64,000 bases of DNA. It comes from Beverwykella pulmonaria (lineage: Eukaryota; Ascomycota; Dothideomycetes; Pleosporales; Melanommataceae). A model generated the notes under the pieces. The model saw only the letters and a program-made list of their open reading frames with translations. It ran no database searches and was not told the DNA's origin. Shown here in pieces: positions 35,031 to 48,730 of the stretch. Where the stretch lies: assembly GCA_001599595.1 (NCBI GenBank), contig BCHH01000001.1:4841818-4905817 (forward strand), in the 5' to 3' direction. The position numbers and the translations under genes were made by a program. How positions within the stretch are numbered: position 1 is the first letter of the stretch; every line of letters starts with the position of its first letter.

Positions 35031-38000
35031 AGCGAAGGGCAGGTGCAACAGACTAAAGGGGTAGCGAGTTTACTAAATGAGCGGCAGTGGAGCTGGAGCT
35101 TCGCGGATTATATATTTTTTCCCTACCTTTGTTTTATCGTTTCAACATTGGCGCTTCTGTTTCGGCACTTCTGGCATCCAGCTTTGGTTTTGGACAGTGC
35201 TTTTGCTTCATGGATATCACCTCTGGCACCGGTATCCCCGACGGATTCTTGACGAGTTTATGATGGAGTACTAACATTTTGTGTTTTATCTCTAGCGATA
35301 TTTTGAGCACATGATGAAACGGATCTTAAATATGGATTGAGGGGAGGTTGGTTTTGTATTATATTCGGTAGATAGGTAGGAGTACGAAAGTGGATTGGAG
35401 GAGTTTAGGTCTGTGAGGGGGCAGTGGGGTTGAGGGGTAGATTGATGAATTGAACGAAGTTTGATGATCGAGTATCGTCGGATTGCTTTTTGAGTGTTTT
35501 GTTAGTGATGATGTTGGCGATGACAATGACGATAATGAGCATGACTGTGCCATGATATCTTGGAGCCACAAATTTGGCACGAGAGATGAAGACAGAATGA
35601 CGGTGATGTAGCTCTGCTCCGCGTCGTCTAATCTGTAACTCTTCTCTACACAATTACCCACTATCTCATGTTAAAAAAATAATGCAAGACAAACCAATGG
35701 AGGAGATATCGGTTCGGGAACTGTTCTAAAAAAAACGGTTCGCCTGCTTATGGAGTCCCACTAGGGTATTCTTGGGCTGAGGTACGGATCTGTCAGACTG
35801 CTTAGTGATGGTGATGATCAGGTATCGATGCAAAAGCTTGATCCAGACACCTGCAGAATAGAATTAAGAGCGGAAAGTCCGGATGTTCGCAGCGTATCAA
35901 GACACACTCACGCCCTTTGACGTGAACTTGTTCTTTACGTCGTTCTCCACTATCTCACTAAACCCCATCCGGAAAATTTTCATGGAGAAGAGTCTGCTAA
36001 ATGCACAATATTGATCATGGTGTTCGCCCTCTTTTATCTTTCCTTAAAACATCCAGGACTTTAAGAATGGGGAATGCTTGGCTCTGGTGCCTGTGAAATA
36101 ACTCGGCTCTTAGATATGTGGAGTGACTGCTGCTGTGGCTTGGTGTTTGAAATGCATGTAGACTGGAGGATTGAGAAGGGCAGGGTGTGTGAGAATTAGG
36201 TGAATGGTGGTAGTGAAGGTGATAACTAGGGTTTGATGGCAGGGAGAGCTTAATAGATATGGGTACAGCAAAGGACAGTGATTGGGACGGGATGACTAAG
36301 GGTATTTTAGAGTTAGGGTTCCTAGTCGTGCTGCTAAAATACAAATGTCGTCGCCATGGAGAGGAGTTGGCCTGGTTCGGTAGCATATCTCAAACATATC
36401 TAGTATGAGTTCATGGGATCCTTTCTCGTTGAAAATCGGCTCAAATGCATTCAGGAAAACGGGTCCTGCGGAAGGTGACAGATGCGGTGGATGTGTGAAG
36501 GGTGCGACATAGAGGCTAGTGGTGATAGTAGTGATAATATCCCATGAGATGGATAAAGGGATGGTGGGTGGGAGTGGAAGAGGCAACGAAGTGACGAAGG
36601 GGACGATGTTGGAGACGAAGTGATTGGGAGGTGACATTAATATTTGGGAAGTAGCTATGGAAAAAAAATTGTCGGCTCGTGCGGCATGTCTAAATGCCCT
36701 TCTCTAATCCAAGATGAACAGCTGGTGTTAACAAATGGGCTTGAAAGATTGTAGGATGAACATTATAAGTAGAGCCGCAGAAGTAGTGTTTCTTAAATGT
36801 GGAGGTTAGGGATCTGAGAGAAGGGAAACAAGGTGGAACGAAGAGTGATGGTAGTGATGGTAATACTAACAGTAACGATTGGGTTGGGACAAAGGGGGGT
36901 AATATAAGATCTCCTTTCTCCGCCGACGTGTGCTTCTCCACAAACTTCTGCAATCCCTTGAATGAAATTGTGAGATATTTAATGCACGGAGTCATTGTCT
37001 GCTAAAGTGTTGGTTGACGCCAACTCTAAAAGAGCAAAATTATCGCCCTATGTCTTTTTTCAATACTTCTCCCTCAGACTTTCATGAGCGTTTGGCAAGA
37101 ACGTTGTGGATCGAAAGAAAGGTAATGGATATGTGTTTAAATCGGATCCAGTCAGACCAGGGGAGACGGTGCGAATAATATTCATCTCAATCAATGAATA
37201 GAAGCAGAATGAGACCTATTACGGAAGCAGGGAGGAGAGAATGAGTTATATAACCTCCTCCTTCGTCTCTTAATTTGCATCTAATTTCCATACAACTCAA
37301 CGGCTGTCACCAAAAGCGAGCTGTTTCGTGTATAAAACGACCACTTTGTTTGCCAAAGCGCTATCTCATCAATATACCCGATATTCACTCTATGGTACTC
37401 GCCCAGAGATATGTATAAGAAGCTTATGAGTGCGTGTGAGAAATGCCACCCACTAGTAGATTCTTTAGCAAAGAAGATAGACTAGCTTTGGGTCGGCCGT
37501 CTGATGAAAACTGTGCAAATGAGCTTCGAGGATAGGATTGGTGATGAGTTGGCTTGAGGCGGTTGGTCGTCTAAATCTCGTGCGGAGGAGAGTATGGGGG
37601 TAGTTTGGAAGAGTTATAGAGGGAAGCGTTTGTGTTAAGCAGTTCTTGTTAACGAAAGATGACGGGTTTCTGAGGACTTACAAGTAGACATTGATGGCTA
37701 TTTCTATGGAACCGATATCGGCCCGACCACCGGCCCTGTTGGCGATGCCAATCAAATATCGTGGGTCGGAACAACCTTCGGACCGCAACTACAACGTCGG
37801 TCGAAGGCCAGAGCGAGCACCACTGACCACGTTGAGAATGGGAAGTTCGGTTGATAGCGGGGTGGCGTTTGAGGGGCTTTCGAGGGTGGTTTTCGTTACT
37901 CGTTGTACTCTAAAGGCGCCGAGTTTCTTCGTGAGTTTTCCATCCCATCTGAACCATACGGTCCACTTTCAAGCGCATCACAGCTTCGCATGTTACCCCA

Positions 38001-41000
38001 AGTCACAGTCGAACGATTCCTGGGAGAGCTTGTCCACGGACTGTGCTGCTTCCGCGCCACCTGATTTCAACTCACGAGCCTATGCGAGGAACGGTTTCCG
38101 CACGGATCGAACGGTCGCTTCCAAACAGTGGTTATGAGTGTGGAGCAAGAGAGATTCCTCTAACGTCTCAATTCCAAGGCCTGAAATTGAAGGTAACTTG
38201 CTTTTCATGTCTAACCTAGATCAAGGCTCTTACCTACCTAATTCATCCCTGTGGATATCTGACACGTCACATGTCACAGAATCCATGGGCGATCGCTTGC
38301 GGGCTCCATGTCAAGAAATTTGCAGTTCTGACACCACATCAACTAGCATCTTGTCTATGAAGTAAAACATTACCTGGAGATGCGTAAGCAGAAAAACGAT
38401 GAGCATAGACGTATACTCACGACGACCTCAAGAGTTGATCTTTCAAGTATCACATCACACATATCAGTAATGCGCTCCTACTCGTCCTTTGCAGGTTCGC
38501 ATATACTCCCTCCTTCTCAATTTATGCGCTTCTTACTCAACCCGGCAATAGTCACCAGTCAGGTGTTGCATCGAGGGCGTGCAAACTCCATCGTTGAGTC
38601 CATTTACTGCACCACTAGCCACGCGATCACTAGTACCAGAAGTGTAGAGTTGATTATCTATGTCGCATCGATCGTATATGATAACTTCGCTACTCGGTCG
38701 TCGGCATCGGCAAATCTATCGACGAGCCCGGGTCTGTCATGCGCTCAAAACGTGATGCATGATTTTTGCAGGCTATCGATCAAGGCCATCATTTGATGAT
38801 CTTGCATACTCACGCAATGCATTCTCCATAATGTCCCCCAAACTCTTTTACAGCGTTTGGAAGCTCCTCAGACATCAGCTACTCGTGGTTTAGGCTTCGA
38901 GAAGATACAGAGACAGCTTCGCAACCGGTAGTGAAACCTTCGTTAACTACAATGCCATGGCTGTCAGTGAGTCGTATAATTCCAATTGAGATGCCAAATA
39001 CCAAAGCGAGCATTCATGCATGCCGTATAAATCCGGTTCGGTCCCCTCGCAGAGGCTCGCCCTCCTGCAATCGTTTTTGTCCCTCGAGCTTATTTCTCCT
39101 ACAACTCGACTCTCTTGATCCTCCTAAGCTTTGATCACGCTATCTTTATATGCCTGGGGTAGCCACAGACCCTGGGTTCAATGCCATACCAGTAATGCGT
39201 TCTTGGTCATCCGGGAAGTCGGATGCCACTTGGATGGAGCGGTAACGAGGATGGTCAATTCACTCCACTTTTTCGTCACTCGGACCAAGCCAGGGACATC
39301 ATCAACGACCTCACACCGCCACATGCATGCCGCACGGAAGGACGCTTGGTGAAAGCTTGCGGGGTAGGCATGAAATCCAGAGCTGCTCGACCTCTTCAAA
39401 TGCCCATGGAGTATCTATGCCGGTATTGAAGGTCCTAGCTTCTAGAACGTATCATCTATCGTATTGCTCTTCGCAGGATTCTTCGCATGACTGAAGTTGG
39501 TCTATTTGGATGTCTCCACTGCGGATGAGTGTAGGTTCCGGTTTCGTTGATTTTCCCAAACCCAATCCAACTATCTTTCATCGTTCCTTCTTAGGGCCTG
39601 ACTGTTGTGAATTCCCGCCATCTGTCCGCATTATGTGAATAGATGGTGTTCGATGTATCATTTCCGCCACCGGACCACACCACCAGGATGTCGAAACGAC
39701 TGTAGACACGGAGAAAGAGAAGCCAGACGATCGTCATGCTACCACGGCTCATCTGTAGTCTGCATGAGCGTATCAAGTTGTTGCACGACAAAGCCACGGT
39801 GCTTTTTCAATGAATGAGACAATCACTGTGACTTTGGTAAGTGCCATTCTCAATATGAGATCCACCTTTAGTAACAGCGCATCATATTGACATACCAGCC
39901 CTAATTCACCTATGCTACCTTTCGCCATCGGATCGGAGACGCCCTAGATAACACTGCGGCATTTCTTCGTTTGCAGCATAAACCTATCTTCTCAGTAGGG
40001 CGGCTGATGACAGCGTGTTGTGGGTGCAACGTCTCGGTTGTATTACACTGCTGGCTTGGGTCCAAAGGCACTGACAAAGACTCCGAAACGAATGGAATGA
40101 GATTCACGAGCATACACTGGAGAGATGAAGTTCGCACGTCTGTCGTTCTTGCAGACGTGCTTGTGAGCCGCCTCGAGCGGACTATGGAGAGATGAGCGCC
40201 AATAGTGTCATTACGGCCCACCAATACTGAACGGGCCATCACATACAGTATACAGGTACATCTTATTAATTTTTAAGGGTGGAGGCCGATGCTAATAGGC
40301 CCAACCTCACTTCCTCTATTGACATGAACATTGCTAACTATAGCCAGGTTTTCTTCGCCAACAATGCATGTCTCACGAGCAGCGCTTCGCTTCTCGCATC
40401 CTGTCAATAGCAGATTCTCCAGCTGCATAGCAATTCCGAATCAACCCCAATCATCGGTTCTAGAGGGATCACTCCAAGACCTCGCCGCACCCCTCAGCTG
40501 TGGAGAACACTGCACAGACTCGGGTCCATTGACCGGAATCTTCTATACCAGCTTCTCCACAGAGTGGCAAGTCTAAGCCCATCAGCAAGACCTGCGAGGA
40601 ATTCCCTGGGGGCCTATTGCTATAGCGGCATGTCACCCCTGACAAATTGCCCGACGGCCCAGCGGTGGGGTTTTGGGACCTCAGCGGCAGAGATGAAGGG
40701 ACGGTGTATTTCAGTTTCTCCGTCGAAGTGTGTTCTTGGTATGATACTCTTCCTTTGGGCATAAAAGTACAAGTAATCTAATAACATCGCCAACTGTTTC
40801 GTCTACAGCCTAGCACCTCCACTCAAAGAAGCACGGCCAACGGCTGTGCAGTCCGCTACTGCACTCCACAGTGTTTCTCCGTTTTCTAGTTGATCATGCG
40901 CTCGCACCCCATCGGCTGTATCCTCTCCTTGGGTCCCCTGAACATCTATCGGCCTTTCTGCTCATCTCGAGCCACCAACATGTCTACGCGCTCCGAACCG

Positions 41001-44000
41001 CCCCTTGAATTTTAGCGCTTTGAGGGCAGCGTTCCACCCATGCTGCGTAACAACTCGCGCATATTCCTCAGCCCACCCACAGTCCTTCACAGCTTCATCA
41101 GCGGCACTCTATCCGATTCCGAGAACCTAGGAATGGGTCTATTTCTTCGACAGCACTTGGCCCTTACCCTGCCCTCGGAGACCCACCATCTAGACCCAGT
41201 CACCGTCGCAGTCACACAATAACTACTTCTAATATCGCTAGTTGATACGGGGATGCGCGTTCCGTTTGGCACATGCTCTTGGAGGCACACTATCGCCCCT
41301 GGAGCCTGCAAGGGAGTGATACCCTGCTTCTCAGCATCCGTTTGCCTCCCCTGAAAGTCGAGGGTGAGGATCCACTGACGGGCACACACGTATTTCTCAC
41401 ACCTGCAGACGTTCACTTCACGTTGATGCAATATCGATATCAGGGCGTGATATTGCATGCACGATGGCGCCTAACCGAGCTCCTTCTGAGATGGCGGTGC
41501 AACGGCATCCATCGAAGTCAAGGGCGACATGCAAGTCCATCATCGCATGTTTGCCGCTGGCGCGTTGTTTGCCTTGGTAGCGTACGTACCACTTCATCAG
41601 AACAAGTTACCATTGCATGTCTCATATTTAGTGCAACACTTGGTCACAATCCCGACCCTTCAGTCACAACCAAGAGCGGGAGAAACATGTTCCGAGCTGC
41701 AGCTGCGATTGCAGCTCCAGGTTCAAGCCCAGATTCAGATTCAATTCTCCGTCCGCACGCCGGACGGACTAGGAAGACCGTGGAACCGTTCCATACTGAT
41801 GCTCAAGTTTCAACACCTGCATCCACCTCAAGTGCAAGTCCTTGAACCCACGCGACCCCCCTACGCTGCCCGTCAAACTCCCAGATCCGCGATTGGCATA
41901 CGTCTGCACGATATTCCAATTGAAGCCTGCGTCCACGAGGCTTTCTTTTTAAAGCCGATATCGATACCGATATAGAGATAGCGCGTGTAGTTGGCACTAA
42001 TCGAGGACGCTGCATGTCATTTTATCCAAGGCATGAATGAACTACTGCCGGTACACTGCGCTCAACGCCTTTGGCAAGTACCGAGCAAGTTAGTTATTTA
42101 GGTGTTTTTTTAATCCTTTCTTCGACCTATCCCGCATCTCTATCTTTCACGAGGTTTGCGAACTAGAAGGTTGGGGACGTCAGAGCTTACTCTAAGTACC
42201 CTCGTACCATGCGAAGAAGAGAAGACCTAAAGGTAGAACTCCGGCGAACTCCTGTTCCGGAAGTACCGTATCCTAAGTCCCAAACAGGCCGCTATATCAG
42301 CACAGCATATAGGCTATATAGCACTCGCCGCCCGGCTCACATGATCCAGGAAAAACAAACTCTCTTCTCCCAACCCCATTGGCTCCAAAGACGCTCACTG
42401 CATTTCTGCACTGCGACCAATGAAAATTTTGCATCTACCTTGTCGTTCTCTGTGCCTGAGGATTGAGGACGTGGCTTGCTGTTGTGTGACCACCCCTAGT
42501 GATGTCACGATATATGTACTGACATGCTGGACTTACGTTATGAACAAACACACGAACGAACACACCAGACAGCCGCCGTGTTCCTCAGACCCGGTGTTCG
42601 GCGCTCCCTCTCTCACGCAGCTCGGTCCGTCTGACCTCGTGGCTGGTGTGTTGTAAGCGCTTGGTAATTGCACTGGTTAAGAAACTCGAGTCGGAGGTTT
42701 ACTGAACAGCGCGCGGGCCACTGCGTCACGGTTGGCGAGTAGTGTAGGTCGTTTATGTGAGTGGGATTTTAAGGGCGTCTGCAGCTAGAGGGCCAGTCCG
42801 TTCAGCAGGCAAGCAAGCAAACCCGCAGACAGCCAGGACAGGCACGCGATGCAGAGTTCTCTGCTTCTGCATCAGCGTGCAGTAGGTCGCAGCGGGGGTC
42901 TGGGAGAGGGGTCCAAGCTCTGCGAGCCTGGTATGTATGTGACTGTTAAAGTAGCTAGATCATTAGCGGTGCAGTGAAGGACAGTGGGCGAGTGTGTCCA
43001 AATATAGGAGTGCAGATTGTTTGTTTCAACATCCTTCTTTCATTCTAGAAACTCTATCCTGCGATCATCGCGATGAAAGGGGAAATTTGCTGATCAGGCA
43101 CGCGTTTTGGAGCAGGCAATAGCAGGCGATTTACTGAAGGATAAGGAGGGGTAAAGAATGGCGTTATGATAGCAGAAAAGTCCTGCTAATATCATATGTT
43201 GATCTTGCTATAACTAGCCAGCCGTACACAAGCAAAAACAGGCTGTCGTGTCTAGTCGAAGCGGCAGATTCATACTGCAGTGCCGGCACGCGAGACCATA
43301 GCGGGAGGGAAAGTGAACGGACGGCGTATGGAATGCATGCTTGCTTACTTCGTGCGACGGAAGACGAAGGCGTAAAAGGAAGGCAAAGAGGATTTACAGA
43401 GCCGGGTAACATGTACAGATAGATGCTCGACCAGTGTGTAACTTATTTTTTAAGTATAGATATACAAATGGATGCTGTAGCATGTCAAGGCGAGTTGAAG
43501 ATCGATTAAAGAGAGTCTGAAGTAGAGTACCTGCAGCCCCAACAGCGATGAGCGACGACGTGTGCCTGCCTGGGTATCCCATATCTTTGGAGCTACCAAA
43601 TGCAAAGTAAACAGGTATCGGCGACCACTCTGCATCATCTGCTCTCGAGTCGAGGTTGTCCACTCGCCGTGCTTCCCGCATATGCGTACAATACTTACTT
43701 CGTGAGGCGAAATCTCCCCGAATTCCGCGCCCCTCAATACCCAGAACCAGAGTTCATCGCGTTTGGCATAGATGAAGTGATATACATACACGCTGACATG
43801 GTCAAGAACATGTCGCCACTCAAGCTAAGAAAAGAAAAACGTGTGCGAGGCGAAAGAAGACCTCGCCACTGCCATGTGGCAACCTCGGACGATCATTGAA
43901 TACGCGAAGAAGAAAAAAGGGTTGGACTCCAGGATGTCGATCTTTGTTACACCAAAAGTATTGTTTTTGCGCGTCTGTCTGCTCCTCTCGGTGGTGTGGG

Positions 44001-46473
44001 AGGAGTTAACAGCCAACCTGCTCATGCGAGGCGGCAAGCATCCAGCATTCTGCCAACCGCCAACCGCAGTGTTTGCCGGACAGGCCTTCCCTCATTAATC
44101 CATGACAGCGATTAGAGAGTGAGCACAACGACCAGGGCGCGAAGGCTAGGAACGCCGGTTCAGGGAGAAAGGGAGCCCACCTGCAACCCGGGTAGTGGGA
44201 CGTTCTGCCCACCCTCAGGAAGCTTGCCGCACGCGCATCAGAGAGACCAGTTGCCTGTCGCGTTCGCGTTGGATTGGTGTGGCCACTTTCTTGGCCGCCG
44301 CGCGTGATATTATAGACCGGGATAGGTTGGGCATTGGGCAGGAGGCGGACGGTCAGCGCACAGGGTCTGGGTCTGCTGATGTACCGTGGAGGGATGAACT
44401 GAGCTGGCGCGGGAACTGGGAACAGTTGGTTGGTCGCTGGCACCGCAGTTGGCATGTCTCGCTCTGGCCGAAAGACTGTTTCTTTTGCTCGCCTTGAAAG
44501 CAGAGACAGCGTACCGTATTACCACAGCACAGAGCCATCGTTGAGTCGCAGCGCAAAGTACCGTCACACTGACTCTTCAATTCCAAATCTGACTTCGCCA
44601 GCGTCAGCTTTGCATCTCGGAAGCGGAATTGCTTCGTTGAGAGCCTGGGGAGGAACCTCCGGATCCTCGTTGCATATGTAGGAAGGAAAGGAACGAGGAA
44701 GGATACGGGCAGGGCTTGTGCGCAAAGTATACGCCGTATTGACTGGGCCTCCATAAGATCTCCGAAAAGCACAGCTCTTTGAATAATATGACAGGTATAA
44801 AATAGCAAAGGAAGAGTTTCCACATATGTTAAACATAAGGCGATCAGATATAAACAACTCAATTGTGACCCCAATTGACGACAGAAAGACGAAAGAATGA
44901 AAAGATGAGAAGGGAAGTTGCGCTAAACACATCGAAGAGTGTATTGAAATAATAGAGCACCGCCCGACGAAAGCGCCGTGTCCTTAGGGTGAGGAAGAGA
45001 CAGCGAAGTCTCGCTCTGGCCTGTGCAAAGTAACCTGCCACTGTCAGTCTGTCGGTTTTGGGGTCATTCTTGTGCGCGACAACGCCTCTTGCCATCATTG
45101 CATTCCGCCCCACCACGCAACACTCTCCATGGGCGCCAGCTCCCGCTCAAATTTGATATCTTGCCATCTGAACGATAACGTGTTCGTTTGATAATAGTCA
45201 GAGCGGCTTGGTCTATAATGCGCAAATGCAGGGTCGAACTCGGCGCCTCATCAAACCACTCACTCCCAACGGCACTATACCAAGAACTCGGAGACAATTA
45301 GTGGCAGAGCGAACACGTAGACGCGTACCAAAAAAGTCGTCGAGTTTTAAGCCCCTTCAATGCCTTAATACCACGTTTGAGCGTCCCGGTTTCAGAAGGC
45401 TGTGGAGTGCAGCTGTCTGGCGCGGGATGTGTCGTGTCTGTGCTTTGACGTCCGAGACGAACGCAACGCGAACTACATTGCATCGCGAGATCAATCTTTC
45501 CAGAAGTATAATACTACGATACATGTATCATATGATGTGTTGTATGTGTGTAGATTTGAATTGTTAATTATTCTCCGTCTCGGGTTCTGAAGTCTTTAGC
45601 GAGCCATGTATAAATTGAAGCGCTACGTGTATTAAAAATAGGTATAAGGTCTAAAGAGTTTCAACAGAATAAATGCGCAAAGCAGTGGTATGTGGTATAT
45701 GCGAAGAAAGCAGGAAAGGGGATGTGTATCTTTGTAACGACCGTGGTGCCAAAAGTAGGCAGAAATAGAAAGAGATGCATGAATAGAAAGGAATACGCTG
45801 CGTTGTGCCTATTACCGCAAACCGCGGCCCCCTTGACAGATCCGCGATGACGACGAAAGAGAAAAATATGTGAAACACTTGGACCAAAATGTCGCTCGAG
45901 CCGGGGTATCAACTCCTTTCTTTTACTGTCGATGCAAATGGAACAACACCCAGATCTCCAATCCAGTAACTTCGAAACTCAAAATAGGCCAAGCAGACTC
46001 TTGCGCAACTGGTGTTCCACCGGCTTGTATCCGTCCCCACCTCCGCCCTGCCATGCTTGTAAGAAATGGCGATCCGTTGTCCATGCCGTTGTCTTCCCCT
46101 TTCTGCGCCCCTTCAAGCCGACCCACCACCAGCTCCAAAAACTCCCCGAAACGTTTGCGTAAGCTTTTCCAACGCCGTCCGCTATGCTTTATTCGAAACT
46201 GTCTCCAGATGTTTGCGGTATGATATAGTACCCCTAGGAGAAAAGAAGTGGTCCTAGGATGCAGATTTCTAAACGAGTGTTGAGAAGGGTAGTCCGTAGA
46301 TGTTCGTGGATGTGTCGTAAAGAAAGGTGATTAAATGTTATTGCCCTAGTAAAGCCGAAATGCTCAGACTGGCGCCTCAAAAGGAAAGGTAAAGGTTTGC
46401 GGCCAGCGCAACCCCCAGAAACTTAGACATCCCATCATTACCACGCATGAAGACTCTCGAATTGGTCGGTCAG
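35031..46473. other. 11.4-kb tract without a supported gene
   Basis: No frame above about 190 codons, and none with family resemblance. Three consecutive minus-strand frames with true ATGs at 36995, 36637 and 36386 could be pieces of one gene or decay products. Plus-strand frames at 37691-38137 and 41529-41975 are similarly unassignable. I find no transposon gene, terminal repeat or tRNA by eye. Base composition shifts along the tract, which could mean decayed mobile DNA or a lineage-specific gene with many introns that I cannot resolve. Confidence 0.45.
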
Positions 46474-47335
46474 TCACTGGAAGGATGCAGCTGGATCGCT
46501 GGGGCCGGGGCCCAGTTGCGCCTGCGTGTAGCCACTTTGCTCCTCCTCCTCCTCTCCCTCAGCCTCCAGCGCTGCGAGTTCTTGCGCCTTGTCTCTGCAT
46601 GCTGTTGGCGAAAACCCACTACCGACTTTTGAGGAAATTATGCGCCACCGGTCGTTCTCGTACTCGTGCATTGCGTTGCGAAGCTTTTGGACCTGCTTGT
46701 CCGACTTTGGTTAGCATGTCCGAACATGTGGGTGTACGACTCGACGTCTTGTGTTTCAGAGGAGCACTCACCATTTCGTCTGTCCAAACTGTCGTCTTTG
46801 CTTTCAGCTTCGTGCAATAGCGAACTTGCAGAGTTCCGGAACTGCGGCCAGGGAAAAAATCGGCGATTTGCTTCCATGTCAGGTTTTTCTTTTCCTTGAG
46901 GTCGACCAGTAAACTGTCGTCTTCGGGCGTGAATTTAAGTTTGGGACCACGTGGTCGCGGCGCCGGCAGCGGCATCCCTTCCTGTCCTACAACGCTCTGA
47001 GGGCCATGAGGTGGAGATGAAGGAGCGTCCTCCATATATGGTCTTTTGCGTGAGGGACCCGTGTTGGGCAGATGGTGGTGGTGATGCTGTTGAGGCGGGG
47101 CAGTTTGCGGGGGAGCGGGCGGGGGGTAGGCTTGAAGGGGATGGGGATAGCTTTGAGGCGGGTGGCCGATTTGGATGTTTGAGGCCTGTCCGTAGGGGTC
47201 CTGAGGTTGATTTAGAGGATGGGGGAGATCGAGTTGTAAATGATCCTCTTGACGACTGCGCTTGTGACGGGAAGACTGTTGGGATTGACCGTAGCTAACG
47301 TTTTCGTACGGAGAAGGTGGAGATGGATGAGACAT
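46474..47335 (-). CDS. Myb/SANT-domain protein with two repeats (first of three nearby)
   Basis: Two exons (46772-47335, 46474-46692) encode 260 aa from the first in-frame ATG; the intron is 79 bp. Residues 1-130 are Pro/Gln/His-rich, including a His5 run. Two Myb-like repeats follow. Repeat 1 is at 134-178 (FTPEDDSLLVDLKEKKNLTW then WKQIADFFPGRS). Repeat 2 is at 184-232 (WTDEMVQKLRNAMHEYENDR then WRIISSKVG), rebuilt exactly across the intron. An acidic EGEEEEEQ tail ends the protein. It is probably a nuclear DNA-binding or chromatin protein; the target is unknown. The frame stays open for about 500 bp upstream without any ATG, and its Pro/Gln/His-rich composition continues there, so a 5' exon with the true start is likely missing. 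Confidence 0.8.
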
Positions 47336-48608
47336 CGAGTGATGGCGGAAGAGTGACGAATGATGTATAGTTTGGTGGTCGATGTCTGTATAGGAGGGAT
47401 GGCCAGCAGCAGCATGTTGGGGAAGCGTTTGAGTGTGATGTGGCTGCTGCGGGAAGGGTTGGTAACCCGGATGCAATTGGAGATGTTGGGGAACATTTTG
47501 TTCGACGTTTGAGGTTGGAATGTGAGGTTCGTCTCCCGAATCGCCCGGTACGTAGTCGAGGAACTGTGAGCGGAAAGGACTCGCCAGTGTTGCGATGCAT
47601 GTGAGACTGCCAGAGCTAGCACTCTGGCAGGCCGCCGCAGTGAGACCTGAACCAGAAGGGACGGATGCCCAGTTTGAGGTGCGTGGCCGACTCGAGGAGT
47701 TGTGTCGCACGTGTTTGGGATTTTTCGCGTTTTGTTGTATTGACAAATGTTGGAGCAGGTAGGCCTGGGAGGACGCGCCATCCACCAGAAGAACTCTTAT
47801 CGGTTGCGTTATGCGTTGGGATGCCGGATATAGCCTCGTTGAAAACTAAACTTCGAGGTTGGGAATGCGAAGCATTATAAAATGATGTTCGCGCAAGATA
47901 GGAGGAGAGAGCATTAAGAAATTTCGGACAGTATTGTGCCTTCAAAAGCGCGGTCCTGTGCAATCGCCACACGGACTTGTGTCGTCCAAGCACCACAGAG
48001 CTATGGGCCTTACCACGAGACGGTCTTTGTTCCTGAAAGGTTGGAAATTAGCTTAGTAGGCAAGCCTGGGGACGAATTCTACTTCAAGCACAATGCGGTG
48101 ATCAATGACCAGGGAGGGGGCCCCCAGCACTGAGATCTGGAAAGAAATCGGGGGGTCATTTGCGCAGGTGCAATGCTTCTGGGCTCGTGTTGTGAGTGGC
48201 TGATGGTGCAAAATGAGGGTTGCCATGAGGTACTTTTCCCATGCTCCAATCAAGGGCCTGCAGCGGGGGTGGGTGGTCCCTGCCACCGCAGCCCTATTTC
48301 TAGAACCCTCGCAGAAGATCTCCACCGTTGGAGTTCTGCAGGCGCGATCCCAGGCGCAGAAAGACCCAAGCGCGGTGGCCAGGCCGGCGCATTAACTGTG
48401 CTCAGAAGAGGCTAGGACGGATGGCCAGGGGAGGACGAGCGGTTCCCAAAGCGGCGCCGCCACTGCAGAGAGCATGTATGCCAGGTAGATGAGACAGGCA
48501 AGATATGACAAGAGACAGGACTTGGGAGCCAGGGCCGCGGAAGAAGCAGCTGGGGGCCATGCTGGGAGCGGCGCTGTCGAGCGGCTTGAGCGGACAGGGC
48601 GGGTAGGA

Positions 48609-48624
48609 CATAATGGACGTTATG
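48609..48624. repeat. imperfect palindrome CATAATGGACGTTATG
   Basis: CATAA and TTATG arms flank TGGACG. It shares CATAATGGAC with the perfect palindrome 100 bp to the right, so the two look like related sites, perhaps for a dimeric regulator. Confidence 0.5.
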
Positions 48625-48709
48625 GCATAGCTTGTCCTGACGCCCAGCACACTGCAAGCAATGCCTGGAAGTTGTCGAGCCGTACCAGGGCATTCATGGG
48701 CGCCCTTGG

Positions 48710-48730
48710 GGCATAATGGACCATTATGCC
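48710..48730. repeat. perfect 10-bp inverted repeat around one base
   Basis: GGCATAATGG, then A, then CCATTATGCC: a 21-bp perfect palindrome. It lies about 1.4 kb upstream of the first Myb/SANT gene, or in an unannotated leader. It has the form of a dimeric transcription-factor site; that function is inferred. Confidence 0.65.

Noticed and set aside
45180..45310. tRNA-like stretch (minus strand, with a GTTCGACCC B-box-like word and a GGTATAGTG word)
   Set aside because: The bases flanking the putative T-loop do not pair, and I could form no acceptor stem; the words look like coincidence.
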